NCBI GenBank assembly: GCA_030141605.1
Contig: JAQGDQ010000019.1
Coordinates: 62,001 to 126,000 of the forward strand
DNA: 64,000 nucleotides
Reading direction: 5' to 3'
From: Tubiluchus corallicola
Lineage: Eukaryota; Priapulida; Priapulimorpha; Priapulimorphida; Tubiluchidae
Below are positions 26,842 through 40,544 of this stretch, piece by piece. The notes beneath the pieces were generated by a model. It worked only from the letters and a program-made list of their open reading frames with translations, was not told the origin of the DNA and ran no database searches. The translations under genes and the position numbers were made by a program. Within the stretch, counting starts at the first letter, position 1; each line of letters begins with the position of its first letter.

Positions 26842-27406
26842 ACACCAGCAACATGTAGAGTTGGACCCGCAATGAAGTTGAGTGTAAGCTGCATATTTGT
26901 CCACGTTAATGTAATAGACATTGCTTTGGATGTGGAAGTTGTCCAAATAACGGCTTTCTAGAAGATTACTGTGTGCAAGTCACACGATGTCCTTATAAAT
27001 GGAATGAAAAATGGGAGGAAAACCAGTTGAATGACAGTCAATTTATAAAATTCGGAAGCCAAGCGTTGACTACGTATCAAGGCGGTGTGTCTCATATGCA
27101 GGAAACGTCGTTAGAAGCCGGAAGAGCGCACGTTGAGGCACATATTAGATCCCTAAACTTGTGCAAATTGTGCCACTGAAGCTCAACCGAACATTCCCGC
27201 CGGGAAAACAGGGATAGAAACGTATTCAACAAGCGATTTCTGTGCTGAATTCTCGTAAATGTTTATAAGCTGCACCAATTTCCCTCGGGTTTTCATGACA
27301 GGTTGAGAATGAGCTGAAGGGGTGTTGCATGTATAGTGTAAGGATGCGTATGGAGCAAACAAGTAATTCCACGCACAGCCCATGAAAAAATATTGAAACT
27401 GAAATT

Positions 27407-27408
<2 letters not shown>

Positions 27409-27478
<70 letters not shown>

Positions 27479-27483
27479 CTCGT
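27409..27483. repeat. (CT)n dinucleotide repeat
   Basis: Nearly uninterrupted tc repeat of about 70 bases. On the minus strand it gives an Arg-Glu repeat frame that is an artefact. Confidence 0.95.
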
Positions 27484-28314
27484 CTCTCCCCTAATAATGG
27501 ACAACTTCATCGGTATTTGTACATAAGACTCAAGAAGTTGAAAAGACGATTTAACCAAAGCATGGCACTAATGTCAGAGCAACTATACAGTTATTACTAA
27601 GGTAAAGTTCTTCACGTGCCATGAAAGATGAAAATTGTCCTAACAATCCAGACACATCCTCGACCACAAACACCGTTTCAATACAAAATATTTTTGTGAG
27701 AACATGAACTCTTTAGCTATCTTGTAGGTCTGCGAAGGTGTGCCATATTTTAACAGTCAACAGACTCGGTATTTTTCAGTAAGAATTGTTGTCATCTGGC
27801 TATCTTGAGGCATTCTTGACAGCTAAAAATGTAAAGCAGAAAGTTTCTGACAAGTTAAATCCCAGCTCGGCGCCAAACCAATCTCCAAAAGCCGATACGT
27901 GACTGTCTTAACGACTGAATATCAATTTAGCGAACAGTTGACGATAAGGAAGTCGATGATTATTTGCATTAATGTAGAGTTCTACACGGTGTTTTGCCAC
28001 TATTGCGAGGCAAATTTTTAACATTTCATTGAAGGGGTCCGGTGTAAGTCAATTAATGTTGACCTGATATTTTGCAATTCGGTAAAATAAATAGCACTTG
28101 GACGACGGATTTTTAGCTAAGTGTAATGGAATGGATGCCAAACTATTTAAATAAATCTGAGATGATTGACACAATGGCAAAAAGTAGAAGTAAGTCAAGT
28201 AAGAGTGGATTTCAAGACACGAGCTTTATCAGTTATCAATCAGTTTCGCTAAAAAGAAGTTGGTCAGTTTGGTCATTGTAGACTAGCGATTAGCTGTTTT
28301 AAATACGTTAAAAC

Positions 28315-28327
28315 TTGTGTGTGTGTG

Positions 28328-28359
<32 letters not shown>

Positions 28360-28384
28360 TGCGTGTGTGTGTGCGTGTGTGTGT
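28315..28384. repeat. (GT)n/(GTGC)n repeat
   Basis: gtgtgt runs flanking a block of gcgtgcgtgcgt. Alternating purine-pyrimidine of this type can adopt Z-DNA; the minus-strand Thr-His repeat frame is an artefact. Confidence 0.95.
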
Positions 28385-31300
28385 ATAAGTGCCTAGCAAA
28401 GGTAGGCAGAAACCGTTATAGCCAAGTGAATTTTGAAACCCGTTAGTATTTCTGGTGTGTGGCGCATTTTTAATGAATCGTTTTGAAGAACTGAGGAATT
28501 TTAGAATGACAAAATCAGCTTGCACCTGTAATAAAAGGATGAATGATTTCAGTTGTCCAATTAATATTGCAAACTACCAATTATATACATGGAAAATTAT
28601 AAAATTAAGACTTATAAGATAATAAAAAAAGGTGCTTGTGGTAACAGAGATTATAATGCATACTATATACTTTTCATTTCCTTTAAAAAATTATTCTCGA
28701 TGTATAAGATTTACGTTTCTGCTTTTCTCTTCTCGTCTTTCCAGGTAAGTAAGATGTCTTACTTGCATGTGAAATAAATATTCTTCGAATAATTCTAATT
28801 CTTAAAAATGTCAAAATGAACTACTGCTGCATTTTTATGTTTAAACTAGTAGGCGATGTTTTAGTCTTTACAACGGTTTTTTTTGCTTTGACAAAGTTTG
28901 ACTACTATATGCATGTATAAGGATACTTTCTCTAACAGGTTGTTGTAAATGGGAAAGCTAAATATTTCAAATGATCTACCGTCTTTGGGAACATTTAACG
29001 GCGCTGTTGGTTCTCGAAGCTTGATAGCTTGATCTTTAGTCTCTAGTGACAAAATTAAAATGCTTTTATCTATTCAATAATCAGAACTACAATAATTTAC
29101 GACAGATAACAGGGATGGTTTGTATTAATAAACGTTGTTTACAGCCATGCAGTGTGTATGCTGATGCAGAGTTTGGCTTTATTGAGATCACAATCATTAG
29201 GTTGAAAATTGAACTTATCAAGACTTTTGGAAGGAAAAACAATCATGTGATTTTAAAAAATATTTCCAAAAATCTTATTCTACGGCTTACGTCAGACGAT
29301 TCCATCTTGAGCGAGTGACACTACTACTATGCAAAATATCTACACAGGAATGATAAAAATCCCCACACTTCACAATAAACTTTAAATTACTCGAACACTG
29401 AGGTATTGCAGTTACTGATAGCAAAATACGAGAACTCCTTTTCAATCCAAGTCAAATGGTACGCGTAAGTTGCCGACGAGCACTTCGCGAATTAGATCAG
29501 AAATTGAGTTGACACTGTGATGCAGTTTCACTTATATTAAAAACATTATAAACCTATGTAAAAACTATATTAAGGAAAACGCGTTCCACTTCAGTAAATG
29601 TTGCATAATAATGAACAGCAGACGAATACAACGAATTCACGAAAATTCAACAGGAAGAATTACACAAAGTCAAAGTCAGAATACAACTAAGAATATTTAG
29701 TGCAAACACTATGATGCTTTTTATCTCTCTGGTTCTACGACGTTGCGTCTCTCGCAGCAGTTTACACATAAGGATATCTAAAGGAAGCCCACGAATCTTG
29801 ACGCATCAACTACACTGTTGATATTAAGCAGTGATGACAGATATACGGAAGTGTGGGTCCACTATACGAATTTACGTAACATTGTTTTCATGTTCTTTTC
29901 TCTAAAATAATTTCTTTTGCAGTTTTGATTAATTTACGTTTTACGAGAATATCGGCGCAGAGAAATTTTCGGGAAAAGTGAGCAACCTAGATCCGCTATT
30001 TTCCACCAGGGTTGCTATAACGGAAGCTTGGATAAACAGCATAATTCAACCTCTGTTTGGCTAGAAAAAGGCAAAATTTTGTAGTGCAACAAACTTTCGG
30101 GTTGCAGAAAAGCATAAAATTGTAATTCTAAAACTGCTGACTCGCTAGTTTAGAACACAAACGTTATTAACTACAGTATAAATAACAAGCTTGAAAATTT
30201 TGCACAAGCTGCATGGCGTATTTAGTTACTATAACAAGACAATTACGGTGTTGATTCACAAGAGATTCGCCACCTGATCTAAATTATTTATTAAACTTCT
30301 TAGTTAATATATCTATATCTTATACGTAACACAGTGCTTGCATGTTCGTAATACTACTTAATAAATAATAATGCACTGTATTATGCACAGCACATGGATC
30401 GGAAGTACGTGTTAATATGACGTCCAAACTTGCTCGCCGAAGTCCACAAATACCTATTCACCCTGAAAGTACATTATTCGCAAGTGCCGGGTTAAATTAA
30501 GCTGATGATGAAATAATCACCACTATGGTGAACACAAGAGAAAGAAGTATTGGCTTCTCGTAGTAAGCGAACAGTTTCAGCAATTTTTTATAATAGTTTA
30601 TTCATCCTTAAAGGTACTGAGTTTCATTACACAATACAGATGAAAAGTCCAACACCAAAAATATCAAAAAAGGGAGAAATCGCCCAAGTAGAAGCTAACC
30701 ACTAAAGAATCTAGCGTTTGCTGTGGTTTAGAACAAATTAGCGTCCTTTAACGCTGCAAGTCACACACAAAAAGACGGCAGTTTATGCAAGTCCTAAAGA
30801 GCATTTGGAGTAAAGCACTTCCTCCGACCGTCTTTTACGGCGGATTTCAAGGAAACTGCGCAGCAAATTTTATTCACAAGTACCTTCCCTGGATACTCGC
30901 GAAGTTTCAATCTCTTTTGCGTTCTCAGTCACGCTGTCTTAGCCACTACCGCACAAAACTTCAAATATGGCAATGTTTAATCAGATGTGCGCTCGGTATT
31001 TATGAATGGGATTAATACTGTATAGCACAAACACGCAGAAACACACGCCTTCCTCCAGGCTGTCTTATACATCGGAATGACCAGACTGGGCGGATTCAAT
31101 TCGATTTATTGCGCCGGAAACTATTGATTCACATAAAATAGCCGAGGGTTTGTCGATCCAAAATCTTCAGGCATATAAAACGAAAGACGATAAAATAGGA
31201 GAAGATTACGTAAATCATATGCGAATTTGCAATTACAAATCAGCCATATGATGGATAGATGCATATGTCAGTTACACAAGCAGACAGCAACAAGTATAAG

Positions 31301-31385
31301 AAAAGAAAGTTGATCGACGAAACATGGGTATAATTGAATCCTGGGTTTCTTGGTCTGAATATATTCGTGTACCTGACAATTAAAT

Positions 31386-31617
31386 CTAGTGCCAACGCGT
31401 CCGCTTTCCGTCTGGGAGGTCGTGCGTTCGATACAGCGGACGGGTCACACCAAAAACTTTAAAAATGGTATCTGCTGTTGCCCTGCCAGGTGCGTGGTAT
31501 TTGGGGTAAAAGTGGGGTAATAATAATCTCTGTTATGCAGTTGTAGATGGTTATTTACATTCGGCCCAAAAGCTCTTTGGAGCTTATATTAATTGTTCAT
31601 TGTTAATTGTTAATTTT
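31386..31617 (+). mobile_element. tRNA-derived SINE-like element
   Basis: The head has a box A-like sequence (tagtgccaacgcgtc, from 31388) and a box B-like sequence (gtgcgttcgatac, near 31422) at tRNA-like spacing. A unique body follows (about 31440-31560), then agctctttggagcttata and a short direct-repeat tail of taattgttaattgttaatt type. This layout (pol III head, body, short tandem tail) is that of a SINE. The head is not a functional tRNA, since no acceptor stem or anticodon arm can be drawn. Only one copy is seen in the window, so family status rests on structure alone. Confidence 0.55.
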
Positions 31618-34600
31618 TCACACTAAAAGGTCACGTTAAATAAAGTTTATTATTATTTAATATTATTATCCGACTTTGGCATTCTTACTTGCCTATCAGG
31701 CGTTTTTTTGTTTAATAAAATATGTTATTTCACACGTTTCCTTAAAGATATAATTTGTTTGCTAACTTTTTCGAATGTCCTATAGCTAACATGTTTGTTG
31801 CAGGATATTTATGATTTAGTTTTTTATGCAATATGGTGTTATTACGTTGTTTATTCCAAAATATTCGCACTTTTAAGAGCTTCAAATCGTATATAAATGT
31901 ATACATGTGTATAAATGTAGAAGACTTGTATATTGTAGTTTAGCAGGAATGAGAAAATACGGGTTTCTTCGACTCCTATTCTAAGCCAACTAAATATATG
32001 AAGAGAACAGCTGAGTAATTCGTTTGCTGCAGTTGGGCAAGGATGGGTGACCGCTGAGAGGACTGCTTCTGTGCACAACTTCATCCGTCAATGTGCTACG
32101 GGATAAAAATATCATATCTTAAAGGATTTTCCTTATGACTCAGTTTATGGAACCCGATGAAGGAAACACTCGTTAATATTGTAAATATTATTATTGTTAA
32201 TACACCTTGCTGTGCTTAACTGTCGATTTATTCTTAGAGAATTTTTTAAACAATCAAAAGTATTTCGGGTGTTCTAGCCTTCTGTCATTGGGTTCTTAAT
32301 CCCGGTTTGCAGTGTTGAAATGAAAATGAAAAGCGTGATGTTGTGCGTGTTAGAGTAAATACTTTTTTATACAGAACACCAATTTTTCACAAAATGATGC
32401 ACACAGTAAAAAATACATCAGTGTCCACGCATTATCACGGGAAAAGTTAAAACTACTATTTAGCAATTCCCGTTCGCCGAAGAAGACATGAATTATTATG
32501 ATTAAAATGCCCTATGTAATTAATGTTTTCTTTATGTTAAGGCAAAGTGGAGGAAATAATTTAAGGTCATTATATTGTGCTTATAAAACTGACGTACATA
32601 AATAAATGGTCAGAATACGCATGGTGCATTTACATATTACGCCTGTTAATGTAAATTAAGCAAGTGAATGCCAAGGACGCTTTCACACTGCGGTAACAAA
32701 GATACAGGAAGTTGTTTCACTTAAGATAGGTTTTTGCAAAAATGCTTAACTATATGCAACAAAAGTGGTTGAAATATGGGTGCGGTCAGAGGCGGAGGAG
32801 GGAGGCATTTCGGTAAGAGCGCCAACTTTGTATAAAGGGTGCCAAAAAGGAAGAAATGAAAAAGACAAAAATGAAATGGCATAAATAGCAAGGCAAAAAC
32901 CATACCATCTCAAAATTGCTTAAAAATGTCTTCAAAATGCTCTCAAATGCAGGAAAGGCTATTTGGACGATCGTGGCAGTTTTTTTATTTTGACTGCCAT
33001 CAAACAGGACTGTTGCTATGAATTACCATAGTGGTTCGGTCTAACAACAATATAGGGTCTGCAATACAGAATCTTTTTTCAAAAACTTAGTTTGCTAATG
33101 ACTGATGAGCTTTGTTGATAGTCGTCTATTAAAAATCTGAGACCTATTAATTTATTATACTACAAATTTGAGCAGTTTTTGATATCTAAAAAGGCCAATG
33201 TAGCCTAATTTAGATTTCATCTTAGGCCACTAAAATACCTTAAATGCAAGAAAATGCTTCCGTGAGCGGGTTCGGCTCCGGAACCCGTATAGGAGCTTAC
33301 AGGGCTTCGCTAGCTGGAAATTGAAGGTGGAGCGCTTCTACACTCTTTGCTCCCTCTGCGTAAAACCTTTAACAATGCCGCTGGGACGTGTAACAGCAAT
33401 GATCACAACCATTATTCATACGACAGCAGTGGATCTTATAGCATGTATTTCTTTTTAATTATAATATTTTACCTAACTATTATGACACGCTCATTTGATA
33501 ATTGCAAATTAATATTTTGTGTTAAGTTATAATTTTCCGTATATTGTAAAATAGTGTTGTTTTCGCAAAACAATTTTATTTTATTTTACCTTCCCGTGCA
33601 GACTCTTCCATAATTAAATGTCGATGATTTGTAAGTGTACAAAATGCTCTACATCAATGTCATATACTTTAGTTTGTCTAGCTTAGATAACATCTTTTAA
33701 AGTATAATACGTAATATGCGAGTAATCGTTTATTACAGACAATGCACAGATCATAGTGATTTTATTTTACCACCTATAATCACGTTGTTGTTACAATGGG
33801 ATCAAAGTCAGAAGCTAATTTCTCAGTATATCGTATACCAAGGGTACTAAATTTTTGAGAGCTGCAGGTGAAGCCAAACATATCACTGTATCTTAGGGAT
33901 TGTAAACTAATTAGTTGATCCCGTTTATGTCCATTAACTTAATTGGAATATCAATATCATTTTTTGCCTCTTTTTGTTTTTGCATGTGTTTCACTCAGTT
34001 ATTTTCTATATGTACAATAAACTTAATAATTTTGAGTAATAGGTAAGTAACAGAAAATACGATGTTGTAAATGCGCTGTATATTCAGGATGTTAATTATT
34101 ATAAAGAAAAATTTAAATGGATAAAAATAAAGAGTGAAGACACAGTGGAAAGTAGAGATGTGCTGGAAAGTGGAAACATTATGGAGAATGGAAACGTAAA
34201 AGTGTATGTTACTGTATTAATGCACAAGCAGACTTTTAGTCGGGTAAACCCCGTAAACAAGGTTCAATGTAAGATAAAGGGACATGTTCAGAAGGAATTT
34301 ATTTTTTTGTGTGGAGACGTTATGGCAATGTGGGTGCAGATACAAACAAAGGTATATAGCCCGATCGTGCAAGACAGCAGTAGCTAGGAATTTCAGCACT
34401 GATCCAGTCGAAAATTTAATTACATTTCCACAAAAAGTTTTGATCAAAGATGAAATTCTCCTCAAAAACGATTAAGCGACTTATGATGGTATTTTATTGC
34501 TTGCCGGTCAAAACTTCCCGGATTGGTAAAATGAAATACCAAAGCCGTCATTTCAGCTTGGAAAGAGTTTGGATAATATTTTGGCAATTTCAGATTCGGT

Positions 34601-34864
34601 TAAGATGCTATTAATGAAATTGCTTGTGCTGATAGCTTGCGGTGACATCATCAAAACCGTCGGAAAGTAAAATGGGAAATATCAACGCGTAGGATAAAAT
34701 GCATGTGGATAGCTGAGATAATTTGGTTTGATATGCAGTTCTAATGTTTGTGTTATTATGGCTTGACTTACGTTTTTTGTTAAAAAATGTGGACCTAAGC
34801 ATGTAGGTTGGCGAGCAAAGTGGGGAAAAATTGCAGGCGAAGGCAAAGTTGTATGCTGGCAAGT

Positions 34865-34867
<3 letters not shown>

Positions 34868-34924
<57 letters not shown>

Positions 34925-34960
34925 AAGAGAGCGAGAGAGAGGGGGGGAGGAAGGGAGAGA
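34868..34960. repeat. (GA)n repeat with G-rich end
   Basis: About 60 bases of gaga with a few gaaaga interruptions, ending in gggggggagg. The minus-strand Leu-Ser frames over it are repeat artefacts. Confidence 0.95.
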
Positions 34961-37900
34961 CAGGAGGCAGCAACATGTATATGTCACCATATGCGTACCC
35001 ATAATTGAACGTTCATCAGAGCGCCCATGACTATTTATGAGAAATGTCGTTAATTTCATTTAACCCACAAAATAATGTGTATGAATTTCCACAGTTTTAT
35101 TAAAAAATTGCAACTTTTTCCCCAAGCTTTGGTGCTTAATGCTTTGCTCATCGCAAAATTTCGTACTGTCTGGCTTAACGTCTATTTCGATAGCCGACTC
35201 ATTTTCTAGTGAAATACTTGCAATGCATTGCACTGAGTGTCACTTGCGATGCATTGCTTATATTGCAGGCGTGTAGAGCTGGAATATTAACAATCTGAAA
35301 TTGGTAAAAACTCAAAATTTATTCACTTTCGCTTTTTTCGCTTGACCAATAGTTTTTCCTCCTTCTAATTTTCCGCCCTAGGTATTGCCTAGTTCGCCAA
35401 TGCCTTGAGCCGGCCTTGACTATTTGACTTGACTTCGCTAATCAAACTATGCACGAAATTTTTTCTCTTGCTTCCGTAGCTATGAGATTTCTAATTCAAA
35501 CCGCTCTCTAAACAATCCAATTTGTTCCCTTTCCCTAATGACTTTCTCAGAAAAAAACAGCCACCATCCCATATGATTTCCATTTCTATGGAAAACTCTG
35601 ATAGTAGCCTGCCGGAAATGTACAGGTTGTACTGTTTTTCGCAACAGTTTTTCTTGTAACCTTGTCAAGGAGTATCATGTCAACCATTTTTGTATAATAA
35701 AATGTCCCTTCATCTTGTCCAGCACGCATTTATTGCAGTAGTTTCTTAAATAAACATCGTTAATTACACTATTAGTTTACAGCTTGTATTAATGCACCTT
35801 ATTGGTTTCTGTTATCCAGTGTACTAATTAAATTGCTTAATTACCACAATAATAATAATGAAAATGAGGAAAGGTCTTCATTTATTTATTAGTGTAGAAG
35901 TGAAATAGATGTTTTAAAAGCATATTAACGTATGTCAGTATATTCGCTTGCTATAATAACTTACTTTCGGATGCTGAGGGTTGTGAAGTACTAATGATAG
36001 GGCACAGACACAGATTTAACGTGTGCCTAGACAATCAGATGACTATAACTGTTAATTCTATAAACTGTTCAAGTCCAATCTAGCTCTACTCGTGTTGTGG
36101 TACTGATAGTGTTACTACATCTGAGTGCCATATGGCTCGTGCAGAGCAACTTATCGTAGAAAGATAATTGAACTTCACATTTTTAACCTGACGTAGTTCA
36201 ACAATTAGCATGTAAACTTTTGAAAATGTATTTATTTATTAGCTCACAAAAGTGCTAAATATTTGAACTTTGACATTTTCCGCACCAAGAATAACTAAGT
36301 ACAAGCTCATCAATGGAATGTCCGGAATAATTACGTACAACATCACTTTCGTAGAGGATACTTTTCTTTATCATGTGTTTAGCTTTTAAGAAACTCATTA
36401 GTTCGCTAATTTATGTACTTGGATATCGCTGTTTGACGAATACTGTGCCAATTAAGCATGCTTATTTTACGGACGTTTCGAAATTTAAAAATCTAAGAAG
36501 AAAAAAGTATTGTAAAAAGATCATTATTGTAATTTTTCTTAAAGAGTTGCAAAATCGGCTCAAAACAAGTATTGAGAAATGAGCTGCAAACGCAAAGTTG
36601 TTTAATTCCGTTCAGAAATTTGTATGTGAGTAGAAACGCTTTTCAAATCGCACCGAGAAGCCATATGATCATGAAGTGCGAAAGCTGAGTGTTTTCTACA
36701 TTCATTTTGAAGCCGTACAAGTCAGCGTTAACTCGGTGGCGCCACCATGTAAGAACAATTGCAAACAACCAACGGTCCGTATCTATATTAGAGATTATTC
36801 TTGTACAATCACAGGAGTAACATACTGGACGCTCGTGGCGCGACTGAGTGAAACCATGTGCAAGTCTCCCTTTTGAATTACAGACTGTTGAGTTGATATG
36901 GCAGTGTGTCACCTTGCGTCGCAAAGTATAATGAGTTTAAATGCGGTGTTAGAAAATTAAATTAAAGATTTTTTGTGGTAAATTGTAGATTGACAGTTCA
37001 GGCCATACTACATCTAAAGATTTCAAACATTTGCCTTTCGGTTTTTGTTTTCGTTGGTCTGCGCTTTTTAAACTTAAAAGATTTATAACTTTAATATTTC
37101 TAAGCTTTATTTGATATTGATTCTTGATATCAGCCCAGTATCACCATCATACATAATGTAAATCGGATCGCTTTGTGCCATGACTTATACAAATAACAAA
37201 GTAAATAGTTCACAAATACCGAGAATAAAGTTGTTCACATTACAGTGCTCTGTTACACCCCTTATTTCACTCCAGAAATATTTAAAAAGTTACTTCGATT
37301 ACATTACTTTACTGTGTAATGTATAATCTCTCACGATAAAAAGCATTTTCCCACTTCTTCAGCAAATCGTTATAATTTTATTATTAATATAAAATGTAAA
37401 CTTGGAAATACTTGGAATGTGCAAGTCTTACTCGAAATCGTTTTGTGATGAACTTCGATTAGGTGATCGTCAACATAGCGCATTAATACGTTTCTTTTTC
37501 CACTTTAAAAGCGATTTTCGCCCCTCTGACATTTCTACTGCTGTAGAAATAATAGGTTGTATTTTATCGCGGACTAATCTAATAATCGAGAATAAACCAT
37601 CTCCGAAGCTTACTAATATTTGAACATTTTAAGAATCGTATGATAACTAACCTAATCAGGCCACTAAATTAAATTTCAAAGAGGAACAAGTTTCTAACGA
37701 ATCCAACTAAAACGATTACATTGAGAAAGCATTAAGAATTTGCAGTTGATTTAGAAGAGCATCATAAAAAGACAACAAATTTGAAACCTAAACATATTAC
37801 AAAGCTAGTACAGTGTTTGGCTGTGGAGTTAAGGTACTAATCCACCTGAACAAAGACACAAATCCTTCAACTAGTGAAGACGATATTTGGCGGCATTAAC

Positions 37901-39811
37901 TATAAAAAGGGGTTTTATTAATGACTTCACACTGAATTAACGATAACAAATTGAATTAATTTATTTGCATGGTTTCACAAAATTTAATTCTTTTAAATTA
38001 TCGGGCATATTAACAGTGGCGCGCTGGGACGAAAGAAACGTAATAAGGTAGGATTTAAAATTGTAAAATTTTATTAAAATATATTCCAAAATTTACTAAA
38101 ATCATTAAAATTACTAGACTCGTTAAAACATCAAATTAACATTTGATTTAAATAATCCGTTTCATTTGTAGTTTAATTTAATAGTTTTTAATAAATCAAG
38201 TTGTTGTAGAAATGTGCGCCAAGCACTGTAGAGGCGAAATGAGAAACATGTTCAGCTACTTCAGCCGCGTCAGCACAGTTGCTGACGGCATATCAAAGGA
38301 AACGTTCTTGAGACACTCTTCCTACTGTCTTGTCACGTGCAACTATTCCATGTCTTTATTATATTAGTTGCACTATAGTTGTTATCTAGTTTTATAACAA
38401 AGAGCTATACGTTCACTGTCATAACACTTTGGTTTATGAATTGTTTTATTGAATAATAAGTAATAACGTAATTGATAATTACTATAATTAACTAAACAAA
38501 TAGACATTAATCAATAAAAAACGGCCTACACATAACTCATGTGACTCCAAGCGTTTGACATTTTAAACAGATCGTCCCAAACAAGATTAAGTAAGGAGCT
38601 ACAGTTAGAAAGGTAACATCACTACAGATTCAGAAAACATCATTTCTTATGTCAGTTTGTGAAAATGGAGTCTTCTGGACACAGCAGATGATGTAATCAG
38701 TGAACCAATTATGTGGTAAAAAACTCCAAAGATAAGAAGCCCGAGAAAAAACTAGATTTATAAGTAGCTGTCATGGATTTAGGAGTTTCCAAGGTAAAAT
38801 TATGGCCAGGAGATTATAATTCGTCTTTGCTTATTACCAAAGTAACATGATTACTACTATAATAGTCAGTTAAGAAGACGATGCAAATCTAAGTACCCAG
38901 ACAGTTCGATTTGATGACTTTCCTTTTTCCTTGTCAACCTTAATTGCCATCCATTGAATTCGCCAGGAATTACAGAGTTATCAGACTTGATGATAGGCAG
39001 TCAGACGTTATAATATCGGAGAAAGTTTCCCCAAGGTTCGATTTAGTTTTGCCAGTAGGAAGTGAACGTGACAGAAAAAAATCGGGGGCACGCCAGCGGT
39101 TAACTAGTTAAAATTATATAACAAGCCTTTGTATGTAGAATTACATCAAAATCACACACTTCTCACTTACGCTAGAACAATGCATATGAGATGTATTAAA
39201 GAATGTTTGGTTGAATAGAACTTGGTCGTTAGCGCGGCAACCTATTCAGTGATAATGATTGCAAGTCTTTCAGAATCACAGCCAATTTTCCCAGAACAGC
39301 CGAGAAAGAAGCAGTTGCTGCGTTTTTGTTAATGAATAAAAGGCTAGTTTTAATTTAGTACGAATGAAAGGAATTAAATAAATGGGAACTCATTCACCAG
39401 GGAAGTATGTATACTGTTAAGCTTGTAAAAGAAGAAGGATTATATAAAAAAAAACAGAAAGACAACACAGCGACTTTGCAAATGCAATGAGACACTGTAG
39501 GTGCTGGGTTTCCGAGTATGTGTAGTGAGCTGAGTCGAAAAAACGTAATGCACGTTTGGTGCAGACAAGAAGCATAACTACTTCTTGTTCTTGTAATGAG
39601 TTTGGTTTCGCAAGACAATTTCAAAACACTGGCACAGAGGTAAGTAGGAAAAATTATAATGACGCTCATGATGACGACAGCAATGACGACTATTACCGAT
39701 GTCCAACCACCACCAATCACCATGACTATATCTTTATAAAGACGAAGTTTATAGGTTAATCGTGGTTTTTGTTAAACACGTTACACTACATAATTTTTAT
39801 CAACTACTTAC

Positions 39812-40011
39812 CAAATCCAAGAATGTCTTCTCGGAGCATTGGGCGGCAAGTCTAGTCTCCACGACTGTTTCTGTGCCGTAGGAAAATCCGGGGTACTTCC
39901 GGCACTTCCGGATGTCGCCACTAAGCCCGGCAGGGTCAGTGAATTTCTATCTACTGTCACATTTATTTGAGGTACTTGAAAGAGAGGCACGCCGTCCATT
40001 TTGTAGGGCAT
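39812..40011 (-). CDS. PDE4: PDE4/dunce-type phosphodiesterase, first coding exon (RRHSW isoform)
   Basis: This is the N-terminal exon of a cAMP-specific phosphodiesterase that hydrolyses cAMP to 5'-AMP. It encodes 66 codons plus TG. The exon ends in RRHSWI+TG before the donor gtaagt (39811-39806). Joining to the exon at 22684 completes TGT, giving RRHSWICFDVENG, the junction known from PDE4 long forms. RRHS (residues 61-64) is a PKA-type site like the one at the N terminus of vertebrate PDE4D3. The rest (TLPGLVATSGSAGSTPDF, then LDLPPNAP) is low-complexity and not recognised. The start is the first ATG after an in-frame TAA at 40042-40044. A second ATG four codons later (MDGVPLF) has G at +4 and could serve instead. 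No convincing acceptor with a pyrimidine tract is seen upstream, so I treat it as a true first exon, though an upstream non-coding exon is possible. Confidence 0.88.
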
Positions 40012-40424
40012 TATAGTCTCAACGGTAGCCAAGACACAACGTTATAGTTGTAAAGTTTTGTATGCTCAAAATCCAACCACATCTTATGATCAAATCTAAT
40101 CAAATGACATATCTTCGCAATAGGTATCGTTATAGTGCATGTTCGTTTTCACATCATCGCCCGTACGGGTTCTTCTTTTTAAACTACACTATGCCATTAA
40201 CTGTTTATCCCTTACTCACACATCAGCAGGTTCTCAAGCGCTGTCTTGTTTCGCCTAACACTAGTAATAATTTGCGCATCTAATTAACAACCTATTTTGG
40301 CAGTAGTATAATTTGCATCGCTATCAAAATATGTCAAACATAAAGGTGTCATGCTATACGATTGGGTCAGTGTACTAGCGTAATAATTTCTTTGCGGTGT
40401 TACCAAAACGCAAAATGTTATTTC

Positions 40425-40544
40425 GCGTTCAGAAGTAGAGAAGTAAAGTTGCACGTGTGAACGGCTTGGCAACTTCTCTCGTAAGTTTATTCTCAGAGAG
40501 GAGTTGCGCAACAATTTGCGAGGGAAGTCTCTACGTCTGAACGC
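40425..40544. repeat. 120-bp imperfect palindrome upstream of the first PDE4 exon
   Basis: Outer arms gcgttcagaagtagaga (40425-40441) and tctctacgtctgaacgc (40528-40544) match with one mismatch. Inside, gcaacttctctc (40469-40480) pairs with gagaggagttgc (40496-40507) with one mismatch. The size and GC content, above the surroundings, suggest a tiny MITE. It lies about 400 bases upstream of the first coding exon. Confidence 0.7.

Larger units (their letters stand above)
22685..39811 (-). other. 17.1-kb PDE4 intron
   Basis: Runs from the first coding exon to the FDVENG exon. Apart from the candidate exon at 24036-24196 and the listed repeats, I see no gene. 24200-26790, 28400-31380, 31620-34860 and 35000-39810 hold AT-rich sequence with scattered chance frames. 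The region 32760-33340 has short GC-richer blocks (for instance cgggttcggctccggaacccg at 33267-33287) that may be transposon debris, but I could not assign it. Confidence 0.85.

Noticed and set aside
27226-27558. 110-codon minus-strand frame with Arg-Glu repeats
   Set aside because: It is created by the (CT)n microsatellite.
33220-33290. Box A/box B-like pair around cgggttcggctccgg
   Set aside because: The box B look-alike is part of a short palindrome (cgggttc/gaacccg), and no tRNA fold or SINE tail follows. Some transposon debris is possible between 32760 and 33340 but could not be assigned.
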